Shown: piece by piece, positions 7,355 through 15,400 of the stretch
Layout: the number at the start of each line of letters is the position of its first letter
How positions within the stretch are numbered: the stretch's first letter is position 1
NCBI GenBank assembly: GCA_023399815.1
Contig: JAEWOJ010000121.1
Location: 1-46,457 of the forward strand
DNA: 46,457 nt
Direction: 5' to 3'
Source of the DNA: Pseudomonadota bacterium
Lineage (GTDB): Bacteria > Pseudomonadota > Gammaproteobacteria > Xanthomonadales > Xanthomonadaceae
Made by a program: the position numbers and the translations under genes
The notes under the pieces: generated by a model
The model's database searches: none
What the model was told of the DNA's origin: nothing
Seen by the model: the letters and a program-made list of their open reading frames with translations, nothing else

Positions 7355-8904
7355 CGCTTCGCGCTGCCCAGCCGCTCGGCGAACGCCGGCAGCTCCGGCG
7401 TCGTCGCGTCCAGTTCGCGCGCCTGTTCCAGCGCGCGGCTGGCGAACGCGATGTCGCCCGCGCCCAGCCGTTCGCTGCCGACCGCCAGCCAGCGTTGCGC
7501 CAGGCGGCGGCGGGCCGCGGGCAGGAGCGGATCGCCCGGCGCCAGCGCCTGCCAGGCGTCCAGGCAGGTGCGCGCCGCCTGCAGGCGGTTGCCCTGCAGG
7601 TTGCCGTCCAGGCATGTCCGTGCGGCGGGCAGGATGCGGGCGCCGGCCTGCTTCACCCGCGTATCGCGCGGCGCCAGTGCCTGCGCGGCCTTGAAGCGGT
7701 CGTAGGCGCTGGCGCCCGGCGGCAGCAGCCATTGCCCGTGCGCGGCGGCGGTCTCCATCTGCGCCAGCAGCGCGCGCACCTGCCGTTCGCGCTCGGCCGC
7801 CGGCAACCGCGTTTCCAGCGTCTGCCGCGCGCGCGCGGCATGTGCACGCTGCAACGCCTGCTCGGCGGCGGCGACGTCGGGACTGTCCGGCGCCAGCGCG
7901 CGCGCCTGTTCCAGCGCCTGCCCGGCCTGGTCGAAATGGAAATCGCCGGCCAGCCGCACCGCCTCGCCGGCCCAGGCGCTGGCAATCCGCTGCAGGCCCT
8001 GCCGCGCCGCCGGGTCGTCGGCCACCGCCAGCACCTGCCGGTATCCGTCCGCGGCCTGGTGCAGGCGCCCGCGCGCCAGATCGCGCCCGGCCTGGTGGCG
8101 GCGCCGGTCCAGCGCGGCGTTCAGGGCGGCGCGGGCGGCGGGCAGTTCCGAATGCCCGGCGTCGTAGCCCTCCACCTGCCGCAGCAGGCGAGCGGCCGTT
8201 TCCAGTTCGTTGCGCTGCGCGGCCGCCATGGCGGCGGCCAGCAGGTCGGACAAGGCATCGTCCTTGCCCTGCAAGGCCTGCAGGTGGTCGGGGCGCACTG
8301 CCAGCACACGCTGGTACAGGGGCAAGGCGCTGTCGGGCCCATCGTCCAGCCGGCCCTGCGCCTGCGCCGCCTCGGCACGCCGCAGCAGGTCGTCGACGGT
8401 GTCGTGTTCGCGCGCCTGATGGCGCAGGTGCAGCGCGATGGCATCCAGCTGCGCCTGCGGCACCTGCAGCTGCCGGGCCAGCGCGAGCGCCTCCTGCGCG
8501 GCCTGGACGTCGCCGGCCGCCAACCGCTGCCGCGCCTGCTCCAGCGCCTTGCGCCCGGTGTCGGCCAGGGCGTCGCGCACGTCGCCGCGGTCCGGGTCCA
8601 GCGCCGCCGCGGCCTCGAACAGCTCGCGCGCGCCGCTGCCGTCGGCCGCGGACAGGTGCCCCTGGCGCAATGCGCGCTGGCCGTCGTCGAGCAGCTGCTG
8701 GATCTTCGTTTCCGGCCACAGCAGGTTGGCCAGCGGCTGCCGGAACACGGCCAGCAGCAGCGCCAGCACGGCGACCGCGAGGGCGATCGAACGCCAGGCG
8801 CGCGGGCTGTCCCAGCCACGCGCCACCCACCAACGCCCGTAGAGGCGCAGGCGGCCGATGGCCAGCGACAGCCATCGTGGAGCGTGGGGGTGCCCGTTCT
8901 GCAT
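7351..8904 (-). CDS. membrane-anchored TPR-repeat protein, unknown function
   Basis: A 517-residue protein I cannot name. A short basic N-terminal tail precedes one membrane helix at about residues 39-55, and the remaining 460 residues are almost entirely Ala/Arg/Leu-rich helical hairpins of the TPR type, for example ALEQARALAPDSPDVAAAEQ. The positive N-terminus predicts N-in, C-out topology, placing the repeats in the periplasm, where they would act as a protein-binding scaffold. It lies 47 nt downstream of relA on the same strand and may share its transcript. Two Cys occur near the C-terminus in repeated ARTCLD motifs. The start ATG at 8904 lacks a strong ribosome site. The stop lies inside the palindrome at 7255-7354. 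Confidence 0.72.
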   Translation of the reverse strand: MQNGHPHAPRWLSLAIGRLRLYGRWWVARGWDSPRAWRSIALAVAVLALLLAVFRQPLANLLWPETKIQQLLDDGQRALRQGHLSAADGSGARELFEAAAALDPDRGDVRDALADTGRKALEQARQRLAAGDVQAAQEALALARQLQVPQAQLDAIALHLRHQAREHDTVDDLLRRAEAAQAQGRLDDGPDSALPLYQRVLAVRPDHLQALQGKDDALSDLLAAAMAAAQRNELETAARLLRQVEGYDAGHSELPAARAALNAALDRRRHQAGRDLARGRLHQAADGYRQVLAVADDPAARQGLQRIASAWAGEAVRLAGDFHFDQAGQALEQARALAPDSPDVAAAEQALQRAHAARARQTLETRLPAAERERQVRALLAQMETAAAHGQWLLPPGASAYDRFKAAQALAPRDTRVKQAGARILPAARTCLDGNLQGNRLQAARTCLDAWQALAPGDPLLPAARRRLAQRWLAVGSERLGAGDIAFASRALEQARELDATTPELPAFAERLGSAKR

Positions 8905-8951
8905 GCGGCCAGCCTAGCAGCCCGCCATGGCGCGCGGCCTGCCGCCGCGCC

Positions 8952-11114
8952 TCAGCCCATGCGGCGCGCTTCGTCCACCCCGGGCAGCGCGTCCAGCTTG
9001 CCCAGCAGGGTGGACAGCTGGCCGTAGTCGCTCACCTTCAGGCGCAGGCGCAGCTGCATGCGGCCGCTGTCGCGCAGCGGGTCGCTGTTGATGTCGAGCA
9101 CATAGGCGTCCTCCTGCGCGATCAGGTTGGTGATGTCCTTCAGCAGCCAGCGCCGGTCCATCGCGCGGACCATCACGTCCACCTCGTAGCCCGAGCCGGC
9201 GCGGCCCCACTCCACCGGCAGCACGCGCTCGGGATGCGCGGCCGACAGCCGCGCCAGCGCCGGGCAGTCGGCGCGGTGCACGGTGACGCCGCGGGTGCGG
9301 GTGAGGTAGCCGGCGATGGGCTCGCCGGCCACCGGCTGGCAGCAGCGCGCCAGCTGCACCAGCAGGTTGCCCACGCCCTGCACGGTGAAATCGGAACGGC
9401 CGATGCTCTCGCGGCGCGCGGTCGGCCGCGGCAGCGGCGGCGTCGCCGGCGGCGGCTGGCTCTTTTCCTTCTCCGCCTCCAGCAGCGCGCGGCTGACCTG
9501 GTTGGGCCCGGTGTCGCCGAGCGCGACCTGGATGTACAGGTCGTCCACGCTGTCGGCATGGAAGCGCTTGGCCGCCACCATCAGGTCGGCCTGCTGCAGG
9601 CCCAGCCGCTTGAGCTCGCGGTCCAGCAGCTCGCGCCCGGCCTGCACGTTGCGCGCGCGGTCGAGCTTGTGGAACCAGGTGCGCACCTTCTCGCGCGAGC
9701 GGCTGCTGGCGAGGAAGCCATTGGCCGGCAACAGCCAGTCACGGCGCGGATCGGCCTCCCTGGCGGTCATGATCTCGACCCGGTCGCCGCTGCGCAGGCG
9801 GTAGGTCAGCGGCACGATGCGGCCGTTGACCTTGGCGCCGCGGCAGCGGTGCCCGACCATGGTGTGCACGTGGTAGGCGAAATCCAGCGGCGTGGCGCCA
9901 GCCGGCAGGTCCATCACCTCGCCCTTGGGGCTGAGCGCGTAGACCCGGTCCTCGATCAGCTCGGCATCCAGCGCGCCGGCCAGGTCCTCGGGGTTGGCCG
10001 CGTCCTGCGCCTGTTCGAGCAGCTGCCGCATCCAGGTGATCTTGCGGTCGAAGGCCTTCTCCGCGCCCTTGCCGCCCTCCTTGTACTTCCAGTGCGCGGC
10101 CACGCCCAGCTCGGCCTGGGCGTGCATCTCGTGGGTACGGATCTGCACTTCCACGGTGCGCCCTTCCGGGCCGATCACCGCGGTGTGCAGCGAGCGGTAG
10201 TCGTTGGCCTTGGGACGGGCGATGTAGTCGTCGAACTCGCTGGGGATCGGCGTCCACAGCGCATGCACCACGCCCAGGGTGGCGTAGCAGGCGCCGATGT
10301 CGTCCACCATCACCCGCACCGCGCGCAGGTCGTAGAGCTGGTCGAAGGCCAGCTTCTTCTTCTGCATCTTCCGCCAGATGCTGTAGATGTGCTTCGGCCG
10401 GCCGCTGACCTCGGCGCGGATGCCGTGCTCGCCCAGCGCCGCCGACAGCCGTCGCTTCACCGCCTCGACGTAGCGCTCGCGCGCCAGCCGGGTCTCGTCG
10501 ACCTCGCGGGCGATGTGGCGGTAGGTGTCCGGTTCCAGGAAACGGAACGCCAGGTCTTCCAGCTCCCACTTCAGCTGCCAGATGCCCAGGCGGTTGGCCA
10601 GCGGCGCGTGGATGTCGCGGGTCAGCTGCGCCAGCGCACGGCGTTGTTCGTCCGGCAGCCTGTCGGCCGCGCGCATGCAGGCCAGCTGCCGCGCCAGCAG
10701 GATCGGCACCACGCGCAGGTCGTGGACGATGGACAGCAGCAGCCGGCGCAGGCCTTCGCTGTTGCGCCCGGCCTCGCGCCCGGCATGCAGCGCCCACACC
10801 TGGTCGGCGGCGTCCTGCCCGTCCAGCAGGCCGCGCACCGCAGTGGCGGCATTGCCCAGCGGCAGTTCCGGCAGGCGCGCGCGCAGGCCCGGCAGGTCGA
10901 ACAGCAGCGCGGCGGCGATCACCGCCTCGTCGGCGGACAGCAGCGCCAGCGAATCCAGGGTGTCGGCCAGCACCGGCCACGGCAGGCGCGGCTGCGTGTC
11001 GGTGTCGGGCTGCCGCCACGCGGCGAGCAGGGCCTGCCGCAAGGTGTCGGAAAGCGCGCCGCAGGACGGGCGTTGCAGCAGGGCATCCAGGCCGGAAAGG
11101 GAGGAACGGTTCAC
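8952..11114 (-). CDS. relA: GTP pyrophosphokinase RelA, (p)ppGpp synthetase
   Basis: A long RelA/SpoT-family protein of about 720 residues that makes (p)ppGpp from GTP or GDP and ATP on stalled ribosomes. The N-terminal hydrolase region lacks the HD signature, so it should not hydrolyse ppGpp. The synthetase domain carries YSIWRKMQKKK, the EFDD acidic motif typical of RelA rather than SpoT, YRSLHTAV, VEVQIRT and AELGVAAHWKYKEG. A TGS domain follows (VYALSPKGEVMDLPAGATPL), then a zinc-finger-like segment with CCQPVAGEPI, and a C-terminal ACT domain. GTG at 11114 is taken as the start; an in-frame TTG at 11123 is the alternative, and neither has a clear ribosome site. It is divergent from a small secreted protein gene. 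Confidence 0.95.
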   Translation of the reverse strand: MNRSSLSGLDALLQRPSCGALSDTLRQALLAAWRQPDTDTQPRLPWPVLADTLDSLALLSADEAVIAAALLFDLPGLRARLPELPLGNAATAVRGLLDGQDAADQVWALHAGREAGRNSEGLRRLLLSIVHDLRVVPILLARQLACMRAADRLPDEQRRALAQLTRDIHAPLANRLGIWQLKWELEDLAFRFLEPDTYRHIAREVDETRLARERYVEAVKRRLSAALGEHGIRAEVSGRPKHIYSIWRKMQKKKLAFDQLYDLRAVRVMVDDIGACYATLGVVHALWTPIPSEFDDYIARPKANDYRSLHTAVIGPEGRTVEVQIRTHEMHAQAELGVAAHWKYKEGGKGAEKAFDRKITWMRQLLEQAQDAANPEDLAGALDAELIEDRVYALSPKGEVMDLPAGATPLDFAYHVHTMVGHRCRGAKVNGRIVPLTYRLRSGDRVEIMTAREADPRRDWLLPANGFLASSRSREKVRTWFHKLDRARNVQAGRELLDRELKRLGLQQADLMVAAKRFHADSVDDLYIQVALGDTGPNQVSRALLEAEKEKSQPPPATPPLPRPTARRESIGRSDFTVQGVGNLLVQLARCCQPVAGEPIAGYLTRTRGVTVHRADCPALARLSAAHPERVLPVEWGRAGSGYEVDVMVRAMDRRWLLKDITNLIAQEDAYVLDINSDPLRDSGRMQLRLRLKVSDYGQLSTLLGKLDALPGVDEARRMG

Positions 11115-11177
11115 AGCGGTCAATCGCAGGCGGATGCCCCTACACTAGCGCCCAACCGTCCACGGGAACAATCGCCC

Positions 11178-11690
11178 ATGCAGCCCTCCCGCCATTCCCT
11201 CCTGCTCGCCGCCGCCCTGGCGTTCGTGCCGGTGTTCGCCGCCCAGGCGCAGCGCGTCGTCGAAGGCGACCTGCAGCAGCAGATGTCCGCCGAGGAATTC
11301 AAGGCCGCCGGCCTGGACAAGCTCTCCGCCGGCGAACTGGCCGCGCTCAACGCCTGGCTGCAGGGCAAGGGGCAGCGCGCCACCGCCACCGCGCTGGAAC
11401 AGGCGCGCGAGGAAGGCCGCCAGGAAGTGATCGTGAAGAACCGCGGCTTCTTCGACTTCGGTTCCAAGGAGCCGATCCAGGCGCGGCTGGAAGGCGAGTT
11501 CCGCGGCTTCGGCAAGGGCCGCCAGTACACGCTGGACAACGGCCAGGTCTGGGAGCAGACCGACGATGCCAGCGTCGCCGGCGTGCGCAGGCAGGCGCCG
11601 GTCGTCAGGATCACCCCGGGCCTGTTGAATGTCTGGTACATGCAGATCGAAGGCCTCAACACCCGCGCCAAGGTCCGTCGCACCAAGTAA
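11178..11690 (+). CDS. small secreted protein, unknown function
   Basis: A 170-residue precursor with a Sec signal peptide (basic MQPSRHS, hydrophobic core, cleavage after AQA near residue 24). The mature part starts with a charged helical segment (SAEEFKAAGLDKLSAGELAALNAWLQ) and ends with a compact segment rich in Arg, Gly and aromatic residues (LEGEFRGFGKGRQYTLDNGQVWEQTDD) that looks like a small beta domain. There are no Cys and no catalytic motif I recognise. It is divergent from relA with 63 nt between starts, so the promoters are close or overlapping. Likely periplasmic. The signal peptide and codon pattern support a real gene; the function is unknown. Confidence 0.75.
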   Translation: MQPSRHSLLLAAALAFVPVFAAQAQRVVEGDLQQQMSAEEFKAAGLDKLSAGELAALNAWLQGKGQRATATALEQAREEGRQEVIVKNRGFFDFGSKEPIQARLEGEFRGFGKGRQYTLDNGQVWEQTDDASVAGVRRQAPVVRITPGLLNVWYMQIEGLNTRAKVRRTK

Positions 11691-11778
11691 GCAAGGCGCT
11701 CTTCCCGATTCCGCGCGCCCGCCACCGCGGGCATCCCGACCACCGCGGGCGCCGTGCCCGCTTCCATCCCGGTTCGCC

Positions 11779-12291
11779 ATGCCCGCCATCGTGTTGCTCA
11801 TGCTGCTGCTCCTGCTGCCGGCCAGTGCGTCGGCCCAGGTCTACAAGTGCAAGGGAAAGTCCGGGGAAACCGCCTATTCGGAACATCCCTGCGACGCCGG
11901 TGCGCAGCCGATGAAACTGCGCGACGAGCGCCCGGCCGCGACGCCGCCGGTGGCCCTGGCCCCGTCCACGGCCGAACCGGGCATCGCCCCCGAGAGCGAT
12001 GCCGAGCCGCCCCCCGTCGCCAGCACCGACCGCACCGCCGAACGCGAGTGCATCGCCAGCGCCACCGCCTCGATCTACGGTCCGTCCAACGACCGCGTGG
12101 CGACCTACCAGCAGCAGATGGCGATGCTCAACGAGCAGCGCGCCAATGCGGCGGACGCGCAGCGCAGCCAGGCCCTGCAGGCGCGCATGGCCAACCTGCG
12201 CCAGGCCATCACCCGCGAGCATTCGCACGCCCACGAGCAGGTCAGCGCCGCGCGCCGGCGCTGCGTCGACCAGTACCGCGCAACGCCGTAG
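11779..12291 (+). CDS. DUF4124-type periplasmic protein
   Basis: A 170-residue precursor. The first 19 residues are a signal peptide (MPAIVLLMLLLLLPASASA). The mature N-terminus reads QVYKCKGKSGETAYSEHPC, the pattern of DUF4124, a small domain common in secreted proteobacterial proteins. A Pro/Ala-rich linker follows, then a helical C-terminal half rich in Gln, Arg and Ala. Four Cys in the mature chain could form two disulfides in the periplasm. It lies 88 nt after the preceding small secreted protein gene, perhaps as a second cistron. The ATG at 11779 is set by the signal peptide; no strong ribosome site is seen. Function unknown. Confidence 0.74.
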   Translation: MPAIVLLMLLLLLPASASAQVYKCKGKSGETAYSEHPCDAGAQPMKLRDERPAATPPVALAPSTAEPGIAPESDAEPPPVASTDRTAERECIASATASIYGPSNDRVATYQQQMAMLNEQRANAADAQRSQALQARMANLRQAITREHSHAHEQVSAARRRCVDQYRATP

Positions 12292-12322
12292 GTTCGGCCT
12301 GCAGCCCCTGGAAACCTTCCAT

Positions 12323-12403
12323 GTAGGAGCGACTGTAGGAGCGACGCCAGTCGCGAATGGGCTTCACAGGGAAAGCCCCGGTCGCGACTGGCGTCGCACC
12401 TAC
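12323..12403. repeat. GTAG-type REP palindrome with partial 5' duplicate
   Basis: The 22-nt arms at 12335-12356 and 12382-12403 start and end with GTAG/CTAC and pair with one mismatch. An inner stem GGGCTT/AAGCCC extends the hairpin. A truncated copy of the arm start, GTAGGAGCGACT, precedes it at 12323-12334. This matches the GTAG/GGAG REP elements described in Stenotrophomonas, which are mobilised by RAYT transposases; no RAYT gene is in the window. It lies between the DUF4124 gene and the convergent 3' end of hrpA. A second copy lies at 42768-42848. Confidence 0.85.
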
Positions 12404-12408
12404 ACCGG

Positions 12409-15400
12409 CTACCCGCGCAGCGCGGCGACCCGTTGCGCCAGCTTCTTCGGCGAGATGCCGGAGCGGAAGCCCAGTTCCTGGGCGAACAGCGACACCCGCA
12501 GTTCCTCGATGTCCCAGCGCAGCGCCGACCATTCCGGCCGCGTCGCGCGGCCATGCAGTTGCGCGTCCTCCAGCGCATCGACGAAGGGCTTGAGTTCCAG
12601 CATGCGCGCCTGGTCGCGCGGCGGATCGCGCTTGGCCCGCTCGGTGCGCAGGATCATCGCCTTCAGGTAGCGCGGGAACTGCGCCAGCGCATCGGCCGGG
12701 GTTTCGCGCAGGAAACCGGCGTGTATCAAGCCGGCCAGCTGCCGCTCCATGTCGTCGAGGTTGCCGCGCGCCCAGCCCATCAGCGGCGCTTCCAGCAGCG
12801 GCTTGAGCTCGCCCACCAGGCCGAGGATGGTTTCAGCCAGCTTCAGCCGCTGCATCGCCTCGCCGAACAGCTGCTTCGTGGCATCGGCGCGGCGCTGCTC
12901 GAAGGCGTCGGGCGAGCGGATCCCGTCCAGGCCATCGGCCAGCACCGCGTTCATCGCCGCGTCCACCAGGTCGCCGCGCAGGCGTTCCTGCGATTCGATC
13001 GCCGCGTACAGCAACCCGGTCTTGGGCGATACCGGCAGCTGCTTGCGGGCCTGCTTGACCTTGTCGGCCAGGGCGATCTCCAGCAGGCGCCGCACGCCGC
13101 CTGGATGCGCCAGCCGCGCCTCGCCACGATCGGCGAAGATGCGCAGCGCCGCCGTCTCGCCGGTGTCCACCAGCGCCGGATACGCTGGCACGCCGGCTTC
13201 GCCCGGCACCTGTTCGGGGATGGCGGTGGCCGGGAACCCACGCAGGCCTTCGGCCGCCAGCGCCTGCCCGGCACGCGCGGCGAAGGCCTCGCCGGCGCGC
13301 TCGCCGAAGCGCGCGCGCAGCGCGTCGAGGTCGCGCGACATCGCCAGCACCTTCGGCGGCGCTTCGCGCGAAGCCCCCCCACCCAACCTCCCCCCGTCCG
13401 CTACGCGGCCAAGGGGAGGGACAAAGTCCAGCAGCCGCAGGTTCATCCGCAGGTGCGGCTCCAGCACGGCTTCGTCGAAATCGGTGGCCGCCACCGCCGC
13501 GCCCGTGGCCCTGGACAGGAACCGCGCCAGCTCGCCGCGGATGTCGTCGGCCGACGGCTGCGGCCAGGCCTCGGCGAAGGCGCGGCCGAAATCGGGCGCG
13601 GGCACGTAGTTGCGGCGCATCGCCTTGGGCAGGCTGCGGATCAGCGCCGCCGCCTTGTCGGCGACGAAGCCCGGCGCCAGCCACGACAGCCGCGCCGGGT
13701 CCAGCGCGTTGAGCAGGTGCAGCGGCACGTCGAGGGTGACGCCGTCGTCCTCGGCGCCGGGCTCGAAGCGGTAGTGCAGCGCCAGCCGCGCGTCGCCCAG
13801 CGCGAGGTACTTCGGGTAGCGCTCCTGCTCGCTGCCCTCGCCCGGCAGCAAGTCGGCCAGCGTCCAGCGCAGGGTGCGGTGCTGCTCGGCCGGCAGCGCC
13901 TTCCACCACGCATCCAGCCCGCTGGCCGAATGGATCTCCGCCGGAACGCGGTCCAGGTACCAGCGCGCCTGCCAGTCCTCGCCGGCGACGATGCCGGCGC
14001 GGCGCAGCTTGGCCTCTTCCTCGCGCGCCTGTTCCAGCACCTTGAGGTTGTCGGCGACGAAGCCGGCGCGGGTGTTGATCTCGCCCGTCACCAGCGCCTG
14101 CCGCACGAAGATGTCATGCGCTTCGCCGGGGTTGATGCGGCCGTAGTGCACCGGCTTGCGCGGCGCCAGCACCAGCCCGAACAGGCTGATCTGCTCGGCC
14201 GCCAGCACCTGGCCCTGCGCGCGCGACCAGTGCGGGTCGAAATGCTTGCGCGCCAGCAGGTGCGGCAGTTCGGCGATCGCCCAGTCCGGCTCGATGGCGG
14301 CGTTGGTCAGGCCCCACACGCGCTGGGTGTCGAGCAGGGTCGCGCTGAGCACCCACGGCGGCGGCCGCTTGGCCAGCGCCGAGCCCGGGAACAGGTGGAA
14401 ACGGCGCTGCCGCGGCGCCTGGAAATCGCCCTTGTCGGTGCGGTGGCCGATCTGCGTCGGCAGGCCGGCGAGGATCGCGCGGTGCAGCGCCTGGTAGGCG
14501 GCGACGCGGGCTTTCTCGGGCACGCCGGCGTCGGCCTGCACCGGAGCCGCCGCCTGGCGTCCCTTGGCGGGCGCCGGCGCAACCGCCTCGGGCCTGCCCT
14601 CGCGCGCCAGCCGCGCCGCCTTGTGCAGTTCGCCGCGCGTGGCCTTGCGCCTGGCCTCCGCGTCGCCACCGGCCGGCAGGGCGGGCGGCGCGGCCAGCAG
14701 CGCCTTGGCGAACGCGCCGTCGCCGGCGCTGTCCCAGCCCAGTTCCTCGCACAGCAGGCGCAGCTGCCGGTGCAGTTCGCGCCACTCGCGCATGCGCAGG
14801 AAGCCGAGGAAATGGCGGCCGCACCAGTCGCGCAGCTTCGATTGCGTCAGCTCCTCGTGGGCGGCGCGATAGGCCTCCCACAGGCGCAGGATGCCGAGGA
14901 ACTCCGAGCGCGGATCGGCGAATGTCGCATGCGCGTTGTCGGCGGCCTCGCGCGCCTCCGGCGGCCGCTCGCGCGGGTCCTGGATGCCGAGGAAGGAGGC
15001 GATCACCAGCATCTCGTGCAGGCAACCGCCCTTCTGCGCGGCCACCAGCATCCGCGCCAGCTTCACGTCCACCGGCAACCGCGCCATCTGCCGGCCGATG
15101 GCGGTGAGCTTGCGCTCGCCGTCGATCGCGCCCAGCTCGGCCAGCTGCTGCCAGCCATCGGCCACCGCGCGTTCGTCCGGCGGCTCCAGGAACGGGAAGT
15201 CCTCGATCCTGCCCAGGCCCAGCTGCAACATGCGCAGGATCACGCCGGCCAGCGAGGAACGGCGGATCTCCGGGTCGGTGAACTCCGGGCGCGACTGGAA
15301 ATCGGCCTCGGCATACAGGCGATAGCACACGCCCTCGGCGATGCGTCCGCAGCGGCCCTTGCGCTGGTTGGCGCTGGCCTGCGACACCGGCTCGATGTGC

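Noticed and set aside
7842..11690. A 1282-codon plus-strand open frame running over relA
   Set aside because: It is antisense to relA and the TPR gene, with Arg/Ala/Pro-rich low-complexity translation typical of a GC-rich shadow frame. Only its last 170 codons, from 11178, form a real gene.
12322..12405. Short palindromic repeat as a CRISPR unit
   Set aside because: Only one local copy with internal symmetry, no spacers and no cas genes; it fits a REP element.
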